Source: Carallia brachiata (lineage: Eukaryota; Streptophyta; Magnoliopsida; Malpighiales; Rhizophoraceae). Taken from it: a stretch of DNA of 64,000 nucleotides. Of the stretch, positions 1-15,675 are shown in pieces; positions within the stretch are counted from its first letter, which is position 1, and every line of letters begins with the position of its first letter. The position numbers and the translations under genes were made by a program. The DNA lies in assembly GCA_021464245.1 (NCBI GenBank), contig JADCRB010000067.1, forward strand, positions 3,615,359 to 3,679,358, given 5' to 3'. The notes under the pieces were generated by a model. It ran no database searches, was not told the origin of the DNA, and saw only the letters and a program-made list of their open reading frames with translations.

Positions 1-1389
1 TGAAACTCCCTCCATTTGGCAACCATCTCCCAATATAACATACCTGTAAAGACAATCACAAATTACTCTTTTTTTTCCAAAAAGCAGACCTAACCATCCA
101 ACAAAAGCAACAAACTATTAAAGAGCAATATGTAAAGACGATTATTTTACGTGTAATGATCAACAATCTCAATGTCCGGTTTGTTGAAGCGAGCAGCCAG
201 GTGCCTCTCTGCAAGGGCTAAACCAACAGCATTGGCAATGCCCTGTCCAAGAGGACCTACACAGAAAAACATGCAATCCTTGATCTTGCATTTCAGTGAG
301 TGAAAAATTAAATCTGCAAACATCAAAAGGTAACAACAATAACGGAACAAACAGAACACGAAAAAGGCAGAAAAACCTAACCAGTTGTGACTTCAACGCC
401 AGGAGTCTCAAAGTTCTCAGGATGTCCTGGGGTCCTGCTTCCCCATTGACGGAATTGCTTCAAATCTTCGTCCTATCAATCCCATATAACGCAGTTTTTA
501 ACAAAAAAAAATCAATAAAAACAAGTTCCAAACTTTTAATAACAGACAACATTTGAAGATCTAAGAAACAAACTTTGAGTGCACAAAAGCATGTTTTTTT
601 AATGATTTAGTACAAGAAAGTTTTGTAAAATAACACACATATATATAAATACAAGGAAAAAGCTACGTAACAAGCTTCGTAACCACGTTGTAAAAGATAG
701 AAAGTTGATATATAAAAATATAAAGAAATAAATTACGAAAATGTATTAAATTTTAAAAAATAAATAAATACATTATCTGGGTTTTACAGATTGCGTAAGT
801 GTACAATGGTACTTTAAATATAAAACTTGAGCAGACAACATTAAAAGGGTAGAAAAAAATGTTACGAAAAAAAAGCTGCAAAAAGAACAAACCTTGACAC
901 TGTCGTAACCAGCAAGATGAAGCAGAGCATACTGCAACATGCAGCCATGGCCGGCGGACAAAACAAACCGATCACGGTTGAACCAATAAGGATTCTGGGG
1001 TTATATCTCATCACCTCGTCGTACAAAATATGACCCATCGGAGCACAACCCATGGGGAGACCCGGGTGACCCGAATTGGCCTTCTCCACGGCGTCAATGG
1101 CGAGGAATCTAATGGTATTGACAGACTTCCCGACCAAGGAAGTCTCAGTGGTGGCGTCGAGAGTTTCCACTGCTGCAGCACGAACTTGGCGTGGTGCTGG
1201 GAGGCGGCGCCGTCGTGAGGAAGAAGAAGTGGTGGCAGTGGCGGTGGTGGAGGTGGACTTGAGGCCTGAGAAGGTGGGGAGACAGAGGCGGCTGTGGTGG
1301 TGGTGGTCGGAGGACTGGGCTGAGCCATGGTGAGAGAAGGCTCGAGCCAGCAGGGCCTGAGATAGCGTCAGCGACGAAGTGGATGCCAT
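1..1389 (-). CDS. TKL: Transketolase, chloroplastic, 5' part (partial, with frameshift)
   Basis: Transketolase moves two-carbon units between sugar phosphates in the Calvin cycle and pentose phosphate pathway, using thiamine diphosphate, in the plastid stroma. Four exons are readable: 893-1389, 382-472, 151-256 and 1-43, the last cut by the window edge. All junctions are GT-AG and phases agree. The first ~75 residues are Ser/Thr/Arg-rich with a His run, typical of a transit peptide. The mature N-terminus follows, with the conserved blocks [47 protein letters not shown] and [19 protein letters not shown]; the last exon reads [12 protein letters not shown]. The start at 1389 gives the full transit peptide. 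One base is missing near 995-997: the frame is lost after RYNP, where [19 protein letters not shown] is expected in the family. Adding one A restores 166 whole codons in exon 1. Only about the first third of the enzyme lies in the window. Confidence 0.93.
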
Positions 1390-1404
1390 TATTTCCTTTT
1401 GAAT

Positions 1405-1501
1405 TCTCTCTCTCTCTCTCTCTCTGTTTTTTCTTTGGTTTCTCAGACTCTGCTCTTTGGTCTGCTTTGCTTTGTTGCAGAAGAAGAAGAAGAAGAAGAA
1501 G
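1405..1501. repeat. 5' leader microsatellites (CT)n and (GAA)n
   Basis: A CT run at about 1405-1425 and a GAA run at about 1481-1501 lie just upstream of the transketolase start codon. On the gene strand they read as GA- and TTC-rich tracts, common in plant 5' untranslated leaders. A regulatory role is only possible, not shown. Confidence 0.6.
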
Positions 1502-1681
1502 GGAGAGCAAGTGGGTGTTGTGTTTTTTTTGTTTTACTTCATAAAAAAATTGAACCAACAACTCTTGATCTTGAAATTTTCATTGTAGGAGAGCTGCTGA
1601 CCGTTAGATTCAAAGAAAAGCTCGATCTTTACCGTTGACTATGGCTAGGTGCTTGAGAAATGCTCTGCCTTTCATTTATAC

Positions 1682-2181
1682 AGGATAAGGATTTTTTTAG
1701 TCCTAAATCTTTAGGTTTTTTTACGTTTGAGTCCTAAACCTTTTTGACATTTCATTTGAGTCCTAAACTTTTTGATTTTCTACCAAATTAGTCCCTCTGT
1801 TTAACAAAAGTGATCAATCTATTAAAAAATAATTTTAACTTTACAAAAAATTATTTAAAAAAGATTAAATATATGAATTGAATGTCTTTTTTATAAAAAA
1901 ATATACATGTTGCCTATTTAATTCGTATATTTGTTAATTAAAAAAATATTTAATATGCATATTTTGTTGATGAAAAAAATATTTAACTCATGTATTTAAG
2001 CTTTTTTAAATGATTTTTATTAAATTAAACTCACTTATTAATAGATTGACTACTTTTCGTAATTTAAAGGACTGATATAGTAAAAAATTAAAAGATTTAG
2101 GACTCAAATGAAATGTTAAAAAGGTTTAGGACTCAAACGTAAAAAAATCTAAAGGTTTAGGACTTTAAAAATATTTATCCC
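1682..2181. mobile_element. Mutator-type foldback MITE, copy 1
   Basis: A ~500 bp non-coding element with long terminal inverted repeats. The left arm has repeated 'agtcctaaa..ttt' blocks and the right arm has the matching 'tttaggact' blocks in inverse order. The ends read aggataagg and ttatccc. It is flanked by a 10 bp direct repeat, tcatttatac, at 1672-1681 and 2182-2191. A 9-10 bp target duplication with long inverted arms points to a Mutator-like MITE. A related copy lies at about 59618-60092. The centre is AT-rich and has no ORF. Confidence 0.8.
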
Positions 2182-2191
2182 TCATTTATAC

Positions 2192-2799
2192 GATAGGTTT
2201 GCCAATTTATTGCATGAACTTTGGATTTCCCAAACAACGACATCATTTTTTGTCTGTTTGTGTGGCAAATTTTACTATTTATTAAGGAACCCAAAGACAT
2301 TGTAAGTTTTGTAATTACAACAAAATACTCTAAATTATCAAACATGAAATGAAAAAATATCATATACCTTGCAATCGTGCCTGAAAAAGATTATTATTGT
2401 TGAGCGAAGTTCAATTTGACGTATTGTTTACATAATGCATATTTACAATTTTCATTAAGATCCTGTATCAAAAAAAATTAAAATTATGTAATTAAAAATT
2501 ATAATATAATAATGCTTGCAATATTTTCAGGGTTTTAATTGATGTCTACGGCAGTGGTCAGTCGGTGCAGTCAACTTGTGCTTGCAGGCAGAGTTTTACC
2601 TTCCAATGCTGACCCAAGGAACACCTAAATATCTGATTGCTTGAAAAGCATATTTGGCATTCACACAACATCATTATTAAGTACACCTAAAAAAAACACA
2701 CATTATTATTAGATACTACAGGAGAAGCCAATGAGGGAAATAATTTTCACATGCCCACCTACCACCCTGAAAATGAAAAGGGACCCAAACCCATCATAT
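2192..2799. other. AT-rich spacer, no gene seen
   Basis: This stretch between the MITE and a SINE-like element has no supported ORF, RNA gene or clear repeat boundary. Confidence 0.5.
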
Positions 2800-2804
2800 A
2801 ATTT

Positions 2805-2985
2805 GACGAAGTAGTAGCTGAGCTGAGTTGGCAAGGGGGTGGCCGGGGTTCAAACCTCCTAACCACCACTCACCTGATAATTTGGCGGATATTCCTACAT
2901 AATGTGAACAGTTGCATAGCACCTTGCAATATCTGTAGATGTGCATCCCTCCTAACTAACATCAAACGTTACTAAATACTAACCA
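2805..2985 (+). mobile_element. tRNA-derived SINE-like element
   Basis: A box-A-like sequence at about 2816-2833 (tagctgagctgagttggc) is followed ~30 bases later by a box-B-like sequence at 2848-2860 (ggttcaaacctcc). That is the spacing of an internal RNA polymerase III promoter. It does not fold as a normal tRNA, and the GC-rich head contrasts with its AT-rich flanks. The 3' end is uncertain and I found no clear target duplication. Confidence 0.5.
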
Positions 2986-3861
2986 TTTCAAGTGTTCAAA
3001 CAAAAAAAATTGATGCGGTACTTGAATTTAGCTATGACTTTGAGATAATAAAAGCTAAGGGCTCCGGTGGCCATACAATTTTATCATACATTTTAATTAT
3101 ACGTTCAGTCATTTTATAATAATGTATAAATTTTTTGTAACAACGCATAGATTTTTTGCAACAAAAAAATAACTATAAATTTCTGCTACAAAAAATATAA
3201 TTGTTATTACAAAAATTATAGACGTCATTGGATATAACAACACTACAATATGACTACCAATATTTTCCCAAAAGCTAATACACGATGCCCTTTAATGACG
3301 TCACATTTTGAATTGTTTTTAGAACAAAGCTGTGCCCTCTTTATACCAAGCATGCTTGCCCATATTAGTTTGCCAATTCTAGCAAAGCACTGAAGGATTT
3401 AATCTGGTCTAATAATAAAATTAACTAGAAAGTAGAAACACAGACATCAGTCAAAGCCTCCAACAAACAACACAGCCAGATATTACTGTTCTTGTGATGT
3501 CTAATCTCACCTTCAATTTTTACATCGACATGGGAAATTTTACAGGTAAATTGCTATAATACAATGCTGAGAAACAATCAAACAGATATCTCGCGGAAAA
3601 GTGCCTTATGCTGACTGCTGCTTCAATTACCACTGGCTGGTCGGCAAAAAATAATAATAATAATAATAATAATTTGCTATTCAGCGTCAGAAAATTCTGT
3701 TTGGGTATCCTCAGTTGAAGCAGCAAAGATATTCATTGGTTCAAAAATGTTGCTTAAGTAATGATGTTGTGCTTGTGAACAAGAAGGAATCTGAGCTCTG
3801 AATGTGAGCATGCAAATAACAACCATGCAGCACATGTACTTAGAACTTGGAGATGTTGGTA
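2986..3861. other. Spacer and GCP1 3' flank
   Basis: Non-coding, AT-rich DNA downstream of the minus-strand GCP1 stop. It contains an (AAT)n microsatellite at about 3649-3672. Part of it is likely the GCP1 3' untranslated region. No other gene is seen. Confidence 0.5.
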
Positions 3862-8348
<4,487 letters not shown>

Positions 8349-10200
8349 CTTTTTGGAGCCACAAGAACGATCAGAGGCTCACTGAGGAGGCTTTGGAAGA
8401 CGATTTCTTTTTTTGTTGGTTAATTAATTGTGTTAAATATATAAAAATATTTAATTTTATTTAAAATAATTAATTTAACAATAATTTTAAAAAATAATAA
8501 TTTATTGACTTTTAAATTTTTTTAATAAATTTAATTCATCATAAAAAATTTTAAATAAAATTTATTAATTTTTATAGTATATTATTAATTTATATAATTA
8601 TTATATTATTAAAATAAAAATATTTTTATAAATTTACTATTAAAACTAACAGATTTTATTTTTATAAAATTATTATATATTAAATTTATTATCAAAATAT
8701 TTTTAAAAAATAAATTAATATTTTTTAAAATTAATATTAAATTTATTATTTTTAATAAAATTAATAATATTTTTATATATTAACTTTAATTAATTTTAAT
8801 TGATATTCGCTTTGAAAACTAATACAATACCTGTTGAGCATCGTCCGCTTCAAAAGATGACGTCGGTTTTAGAAGTTGCTCTTGCGAATGCGACCCGCCC
8901 TAGTTTTACTTGCCCGAAATGTCGCCGGATCGTTTATTTATGCCATGAGAAAATTAGACTTTTTGCAAGAAAATAACTTTTAAAATGTTTGTTTAGAAAA
9001 AAAATTTTAAGAAAAATAAATTATTTTCTACTGTTTAGTTATGATGCTGAAATTTATTGAAATATATATTTTTATATTTGATACAAATTTAGATAAAATT
9101 GAGAAAAAAAGTGAAAGAATTAAAAAAATGAACTGAGTATTGAAAATTTTCATCATTTTTGTTAAAAAATAAATAGAAAAAACGTGAAAATTTTGAGAAA
9201 ATTAAAAAAATCATAAGCGGGGAACGAGGCAGAGGGATCCGACAATAGGGTGGTACAAGACAGTGACAGAGGATGATGATGCAGGCGGAGTGATTGATTA
9301 GAGCTGTTATTATTCTCCTTCCGATGCTCTCTGTTTGCTAAACTTTGGCTAAAAATAGCTTACGCTTTTCAAAATGCGTAAATTATTTGCCTTAAAAAAG
9401 GCCTTATTTTCCATTGACTAGAGCAAAAATTTTCGGCTGACTTCCATTTTCCACCTTACCAAACAGTAAAAAATGAAAAAAAATACTTTTTGATAAAAAT
9501 TTTACCAAATATCCGTTTGTTTCATGTAATAAAAAATATTTTACTCCTTTTTTTTTTTTTTCATGTTTAGTATCCTGTGGAAAAATTATCCTGTAAACTT
9601 ATGGTAAACTTATGGTGAATTGAAAATTTTTCACAAGTCCGAAAGTTTTCGTAAATTTTTAAGTACAATAATGACTGACGCGCTGCGAATCACTTATGTG
9701 GCAACATTTTCACCACGTGAGCAGTGATTGACACAGGTGTGCCTTATGCTTTGTTTGGTAAAAAAGGCAAAATGAAGATAGAGGATTAAATATTAGAAAG
9801 AAAGAACTTATTTTATCATTTATGTATTTAGTAAAGTGTAATATAATGAAAGAATATTAAAAATATTTTATTTGAAATAAGTAAAAAGTAAAAGAAAAAA
9901 ATAATATGTATTGTGATATTAATTTTAATCTTATAAATTTGTTACAAACAGTTACTTTTTACTTTTTTTTTATAATCATCAATTAAAAATCAATCCATCA
10001 ATATTTTTAAATAATAAATTTTTAATATATTAGATTTTTAATTATTTGATGACTAATCAATATATTTTATATGATCTACTGTAAAAAAATAAAAAATAAA
10101 AAATAATTATCATTAATAAAATTAAATAATAAAAAAGACACAAAAATAATTTAGGACAAAAAAAAGAATGATTGCTCAAATTTTAACATGTTCCAAGCAG
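8349..10200. other. AT-rich intergenic region with MITE-like debris
   Basis: Very AT-rich DNA upstream of GCP1, with runs of A/T words and MITE-like stretches such as about 8975-9540 (tgtttag..ctgtttag ends and poly-A/T arms) and 9750-10170. No coding exon was found. In particular, nothing resembles the missing first exons of the transporter fragment that follows. Confidence 0.5.
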
Positions 10201-11092
10201 GTTTCTTGATCGAGCTGCCATAATCGACCCCGCTATGGCCATGACCATCTTGGGATCAGACAGAATCCAAACTCCAAGCCCATGGCGTCTCTGCACAATC
10301 ACTCAGGTTGAAGAAGCGAGATGCCTGTTGAGGCTGTTTCCTATATGGCTTTGCACTCTGCCATCCTCTCTTTTATTCACACAAAAGCTGTCTCTATTCG
10401 TCGAACAAGGAGATGCCATGGACACAAGACTCTCAACCTTTGACTTCCCTCCAGCCAGCATGACTGCATTTGATGTTGTCGCCACAACTGCTTTCATTTT
10501 GTTATATAACAAGCTCATTATTCCTTTATTGACAAAAAGGGAGCTAAAACCACCAAGCGAACTACGAAGAATAGGGGCAGGGCTTGCAATTGGAATAGTT
10601 GCCTTGATCACTGCAGGATTCGTTGAGCAACGGAGGCTAAGACATAAAAGTGACACTGGCGGGGAGAAAAGTTCTCTGAGTATTTTCTGGCAGACACCTC
10701 AATACATTTTGTTGGGCGCGGCTGAAGCGATTGTTGTCAATGCACAAATGGAATTCTTCGAATCACAAACCCCAGATAGATTGAAGGGCTTGGGGCTTGG
10801 CTTGCCAATGGCTTCATCCGCAATCGGTAGCCACCTCAGCAGCTTTGTTCTTTCATTGGTGACAACGCTCACGTCAAAAAATGGGAAGCCTGGCTGGGTT
10901 GCTCCTGATATAGATCAAGGTCATTTAGACAGATATTTCTTTCTATTGGCAGCTTTGGTAGCAGTCAGTCTGGGATTTTATGTTGTGCGCGCCAAGCGGT
11001 ACAAGGGCATAGTCCTGGAGAATCCACAGCAGGAAACAACTGAAGTTGCGCTAAATATAAATTCAGATATTCTCGTGGAAAATACCATGTAA
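10201..11092 (+). pseudogene. NPF7/NRT1.5-like proton-coupled transporter, last exon only
   Basis: The reading frame is open for 296 codons and matches the C-terminal half of NRT1/PTR (NPF) transporters, closest in my judgement to the NPF7 (NRT1.5) group. Diagnostic parts are FLDRAAIIDP, SPWRLCTITQVEE, PIWLCTLPSSLLFTQ, LFVEQGDAMDT, FDFPPASMTAFD, LQRIG-like ELRRIGAGLAIG, FWQTPQYILLGAAEAI and RLKGLGLGLPMASSAIGS. About six membrane helices are visible. The exon starts at 10201 after ccaagcag, in the phase expected for the family's last intron, and an internal Met lies at 10235. The first ~300 residues (helices 1-6 and the ExxER proton motif) are absent upstream. It is either a truncated copy or separated from its 5' exons. 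With no interior stop codons, the loss is recent or the exon is still used. Confidence 0.75.
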
Positions 11093-11819
11093 GGTTTGTA
11101 GTGTTATGGGAAATGTTACGTATTCTGGTTTGTGTTTTATTAAATTTTTGTAACGACTATATATTTAACGCTTTATTAATAATTCCTAGAGTTAGTTATC
11201 TTATAATTAGTATGTTTTCTTGCAAAACTACTTCATATTTCAATCCGAATACAGCATGAATGTTATAATTTAAGTAGTTCAATCAAAATTAGAAGAATTT
11301 TTCTAGCACTTGCATTGCTTTGATGTAATTTTCAGCGTTATACTTTGTTAAAATAACTTTTTGTGAGGACTCAATTTTACTAAGTTAGTTGAGGCTGATC
11401 CCATTTGAAGGAATGGAACTTCGAATCTCAATCTTTCGTCACCCCGTTCTTCAAGGAGGATGACTTGTCATTTCCTTCGCAATTTAAGGAGTTAAAGTAT
11501 CAATATCTATATTAAATGTGATGTGTAAGAATTTATAAAAATAAGAAAAAACATAAATATAATTATCATCTATTATTTTTAATTTTTTATTCTTTACATT
11601 TTTACTGTCAAAATTTTTTATTTTTTTCTGTTAATCAATTATTGAATCTAACATACAGTAATTTAGTCAATACCATATCGTTTAAATCAAACATTATATT
11701 AATATAAATTAATGACGTGCCACATTACATTTATTTCACTTTTTTTTTATAGAAATTTTCATTTTTAAAAAATAAAACGAAAAAATTGAAAATGATTTCT
11801 TAAAACTTTAACCTACTGC
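11093..11819. other. AT-rich spacer
   Basis: 3' flank of the transporter fragment. A stretch at about 11360-11500 has a box-B-like word (cttcgaatctc) and may be a decayed SINE, but no second promoter box is convincing. Nothing else is seen. Confidence 0.4.
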
Positions 11820-12130
11820 CTTGGAATCTCCAAATTTGCAAACCTAACAGCAACAACATTTGATTCATTGCCTGCGGAGCTTTTACAATTCATTTTCTTC
11901 AGACTCTCCATCGGGTCGCTTCTGGAATTCAGAATCCAACTTTCATTTCCACCCAATGCAATCAAGCCATTTCTTTTAGCAAAGACAAGCCCTATTCTGT
12001 TCCTTCGCATTTGCAGTGACAGTAGGGAGCACCACTTCCTCCAATCGGACGGCCAAGGTTCTGAGGATCTTACCCAGTACAAGAAACTCTGCTTCCCACT
12101 TGACTTACACCTACAAGCCATATTATCGTA
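11820..12130 (+). pseudogene. F-box protein fragment, broken at the transposon
   Basis: The plus-strand frame reads FDSLPAELLQFIFFRLSIGSLLEFR, an F-box-like helix motif (LPxELLxxIFxRL). It is followed by a segment rich in hydrophobic and charged residues (KPFLLAKTSPILFL, DLTQYKKLCFPL) of the kind found in plant F-box associated regions. There is no ATG in good context at the front. The frame ends at TAG exactly at the left end of the Mutator-like element (12129-12131), inside its target duplication. No continuation is recognisable right of the element. The F-box identity rests on one short motif, so it is tentative. Confidence 0.45.
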
Positions 12131-12887
12131 GCCATAATGATTAATTTTACCCAACAAATTTTTACCTTTGTTATTTATTACCCAAAACGTTATTTTTTTT
12201 GAAATTATACCCCACACGTTAAAGCCGTCTGATAAATTGTGCCCAATCTGTACTTTTTTCGTTAAGTCAGCTTATGTGGCAAATTGCAGACAGCCACATC
12301 AGATGGATCTCACCACATGGTGATAACATGTCAGCGTAGGCGATGACGTGGCACATGATTTTTTTTTTGTCAAAAAATAGAGGTTTTAAGTTTTTAAAAT
12401 TAATTTTTCTGTTAATTGAAGGAAAAATAAGTAAAAGAATTTTAAAAAGAAAAACAAAAGAAACAGAGGACTAAAAAATCGAGTTATCTTTTGTTGGCTT
12501 CAAAACCCTATGAGAGGCAACAAAAGCAACGATCATTCCCGACCATAAAGCTTTCTGTTGTCTCATCCCTCTCTCAATTATGGAGCTTCATTTCACGAAA
12601 TCTATAGGGCCGATTGTGGGTTAAAGTCAGGTAAAGCGACAATCTCTATTTTTCTTCTAATTTTTGAGTTTTTTATTCCCTCCACGGCTCTGTTTTGTTC
12701 AACCAATTTGTGGCTTTGAGTTTTTTTTTTCCCTCCACTGCTCTATTTTTTATTCCCACATGATGCTTTCTTTATCTGTATTGGGCCAACAAAAAGGATA
12801 TGGGGACCAGCGTGTGGGTTGGGGTTTCGAATAGTATGTGATGTCCCTTTCAACATTTGTGAATAATCAATAGGGAAAAGGGGAGGG

Positions 12888-13850
12888 GGTTTAATGTAAT
12901 TAATTATTATTTTGGTAAAGTGATTTGGGTTTAAAACTATAATTAGCATCTTATTAATATAACTACACTGTTAGCATAGTAACTTGGGTTTAGTGCTCGT
13001 AATTAGGGTTTTGGGTAATTGAATTAGGGTTTATACCATATAATTTGGGGGTCTAATGCAATTAAGTAGTGTTTTGGTGAACTTAGTGGGAATTTGCAAC
13101 TGTAATTAGTATTTTATTATTCTAATAACAGTATTAGCATAATAAATAGGGTTTAGTTCCTGTAATTAGGGTTTTGGCGCATTTAATTAGGGTTTATGCC
13201 ATATAATTTGGGGGTTTAATGTAATTAAGTAGTGTTTTGGTGAACTTAGTGGGAATTTGCAAGTGTAATTAGCATTTTATTATTCTAATAACAGTATTAG
13301 CACAATAACAAGGGTATAGTGCCTATAATTAAGGTTTTGGGGTAGTTGAATTAGGGTTTTTGCCATTTAATTAGGTGGTTTAATGTAATTAAGTAGTGTT
13401 TTACTGAACTGATTGGGAATTTGCAACTATAATTAGCATTTTATTAATCTAGTTACAGTTTTAGGGTTTAGTGCCTATAATTAGGGTTTTAGGGTAATTG
13501 AATTGGGGTTTTGACCATATAATTTGGGGGGTTTAATGTAATTAATTAGTATTTTGGTGAACTAATTGGGTTTTGGATATGTAATTAGCATTTTATTAAT
13601 ATAATTACAGTTTCAGCACAATAACTAGGGTTTAGTGTCTGTATTTAGGGTTATGGGGCAATTGATTTAGAGTGTATGCCATATAATATGAGGGTTTATT
13701 GATTTAGGGTATCTAGGGTTATGGGGTAATTAATTTGGGGTGTTTTGCTGAACTGATTGGGAATTTGCAACTATAATTAGGTTTTTATTAATCTAATTAC
13801 AGTTTTGACATATAATTAGGAAATCAGTAAACTAATTAGGGTATTATGGT
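12888..13850. repeat. Tandem ~163 bp minisatellite inside the MULE
   Basis: The landmark 'ttaatgtaatta' recurs at about 12891, 13053, 13216, 13380 and 13533, i.e. periods of 162, 163, 164 and 153, then decays. Each unit also has 'ttagggttt', 'ccatataatttgggg', 'gtgttttggtgaac' and 'aattagcattttatta' in the same order. About 5.5 copies are present. The unit is rich in TTAGGGTTT-like words, close to but not identical with plant telomere repeat phasing. Confidence 0.85.
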
Positions 13851-14118
13851 CTCAAATTTTGGTGTAATAAATCTAATTATGGTTTTTATCATACAATATT
13901 AGGGATTATGTCTATAATTGGTTTAATTAATGATATTATTAGAGTTGTATTCAAGTGATTGGTATAGGAAATACTATGTTAATGGTTGATGGGTGTATAA
14001 AGTTGTTTATATATGCATATAACAAGTTTTAATTTTGACAATTCTTATTATTAGTATCCTAGGCAGGAATGAGCAGGTTTATCCATATAATTTTATTTCG
14101 TTTATGTCATGTAACAGG

Positions 14119-14685
14119 ATGGAAGAATTTGTCAGTTTGAGAATATTCCATGGTGGGAAGTTTATTGAGAAACCAAAATTCAAGTATAAGGGAGGAAATA
14201 TTGAGATTGTGGACAATATTGATATAGACAAATTGTCAGACATAGAGGTAAAGTTAATTGCTAAAAAAATTATTAAATACTGTAATGTGGGTAGTATATA
14301 CTTTAGGATTCCCGGAAGCAAACTATCATTTAGGGACTCATTAGTCCTCATGCAGAGTAATGACAGTGTTATACATATGTCAAAACTCTTATCAAAACAT
14401 GAGATTATAGATTTGTATTTGGAGCATTTAGTAGATGAACCTGTGTTTGCTGACCACATGTTATTGCCTTCAACTGAGGATGTTGCTCATATTGGGGAGG
14501 ATACAAGACAGAATTTGCAAGAAGCACCTGACAATGCACCAGTGGTTGAAGAGCGAAATGAGCCAGCAGTTGATGAAATACAAAATGTGTTATTTTCTTG
14601 TTTGGTTGACCACGGCGGCCAACCAAACAATAGCAGAATGCTCTCACAAATGGATGGTCGACCACTGTGGAGGACCAAACAATAA
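14119..14685 (+). CDS. MULE-encoded PB1-like N-terminal ORF (truncated transposase)
   Basis: From ATG 14119 the frame reads MEEFVSLRIFHGGKFIEKP, then a beta-rich ~95-residue domain with KYKGGNIEIVDNID and GSIYFRIPGSKL. This is the PB1-like domain typically found at the N-terminus of plant MuDR-type transposases. It runs on through an acidic segment (DEPVFADHMLL, EERNEPAVDEIQN) and stops at 14685. The last ~30 codons run through a palindromic insert (14598-14690) and look non-native. The catalytic DDE domain is absent, so the product cannot be a transposase by itself. The frame is open upstream to 14035, but the ATG at 14119 fits the domain start. Confidence 0.6.
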   Translation: MEEFVSLRIFHGGKFIEKPKFKYKGGNIEIVDNIDIDKLSDIEVKLIAKKIIKYCNVGSIYFRIPGSKLSFRDSLVLMQSNDSVIHMSKLLSKHEIIDLYLEHLVDEPVFADHMLLPSTEDVAHIGEDTRQNLQEAPDNAPVVEERNEPAVDEIQNVLFSCLVDHGGQPNNSRMLSQMDGRPLWRTKQ

Positions 14686-14690
14686 TTTCT
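14598..14690. repeat. Palindromic insert at the broken end of the PB1-like ORF
   Basis: ttgtttggttg (14598-14608) and its perfect inverse caaccaaacaa (14620-14630) flank an 11-base GC-rich spacer. About 26 bases further on comes a third, related segment (ggtcgaccac ... ggaccaaacaataa, 14656-14686). It sits where the transposase frame is lost, so it may be a tiny foldback element or filler DNA at a deletion junction. Confidence 0.6.
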
Positions 14691-14926
14691 TCTTCTATTT
14701 CAATTAAAAAATAATTTTTTAATTAGTGCAATCCCCTCCGACCCTCTCTATTACCAATCCTATACATTGCACTCTTTAAGTTGAATTTTTATATTAAGCT
14801 TTTGGAATGGATGACACATAAATTTTCGGATACAAACTACCATTACACCAAAAGTAGATATTTAACTTGCAATGCCAATGCATTTTGTTCTTGATATACA
14901 CTTAATTCCAACTTCTCAACTTATTC

Positions 14927-15675
14927 TTACTGGAACAACCAACATGCTACAAACAACAGAGCAAAGCTTATGCACGCAAGCTTGTACATAGCCACTTTGT
15001 TCTGCAATTTCACAACTTCTTGAATTCTTATGGCCTCATTATCAACAACTTGCATATTCATCTTCATCACCTCATTAACCAAATCATTGTTGCAATTGTT
15101 TTGTCCAACTCCAGAAATTAGGCAACTGATACGTTCCCTTAATATTGCCTTTTCGTTCTCTAACTTTGCAATGTATTTCTTCTGTTTATTAATTACCTCC
15201 TTAGCCCGTTCTGTAAAATCTATATCTTCCCATAAAAAGATCTTTTGCCTACAATCCTGCAAATAATAAGCATTGTTAATATGGTTCAGGTCCACACACA
15301 ATGGTTAATTCATATAATATCAAGTTTCTAATAAACATTTTATCGAACACTTACAACCCAACACTTATACTTTCAGATTTAAACATAAAATTTTACCTTT
15401 TTTTCAAACAACACAGCTCTTACATCTCAATGTAACATCAATTTTTCATCAAATACTTCAATAAAAAATTTACTGAACTAGCATTTATGTACATGTTATT
15501 TATTCCTTTTATATCATAATTGTACGTGGTAGTTTGGGCATGACCAGAATCTTCGACTTGGGTTCTTATCTGTCCAAGATGTTTGCAAACGAGCCAATGC
15601 TCCGCAACTACAACGTATGGCTTCGGTTCTCTTGCTGTTGTACGAACCACCTGAACTTGAAGAATAAGTGGACAT
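14927..15675 (-). CDS. GRF-type zinc finger protein with coiled coil and C-terminal membrane anchor (MULE-borne)
   Basis: Two exons, 15526-15675 and 14927-15256, join across a GT-AG intron (CAC|gtacaa ... ttgcag|GAT) into 159 aa plus stop. Residues ~20-62 form a GRF zinc finger: CSCGALARLQTSW, NPSRRFWSCPNY, then DCRQKIFLWEDID across the splice, giving the C-x-C ... C ... C zinc ligands. Residues ~65-135 are Lys/Glu/Asn-rich and predicted coiled coil (ERAKEVINKQKKYIAKLENEKAIL). The last ~20 residues are hydrophobic (LACISFALLFVACWLF), a tail anchor. GRF fingers bind nucleic acid in known proteins. Small GRF-plus-coiled-coil-plus-anchor proteins recur in plant genomes, often near MULEs. It lies antisense to the PB1-like ORF inside the same element. 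Function is unknown. Confidence 0.75.

Noticed and set aside
12743..12949. Short ORF inside the MULE left region
   Set aside because: No recognisable domain, overlaps the repeat, and is no longer than expected by chance.
15438..15650. Minus-strand ORF reading MVRTTAREPKPYVVV
   Set aside because: It is an out-of-frame shadow of GRF exon 1; the true frame carries the CSCG...NPSRRFWSC zinc-finger motif and splices correctly.
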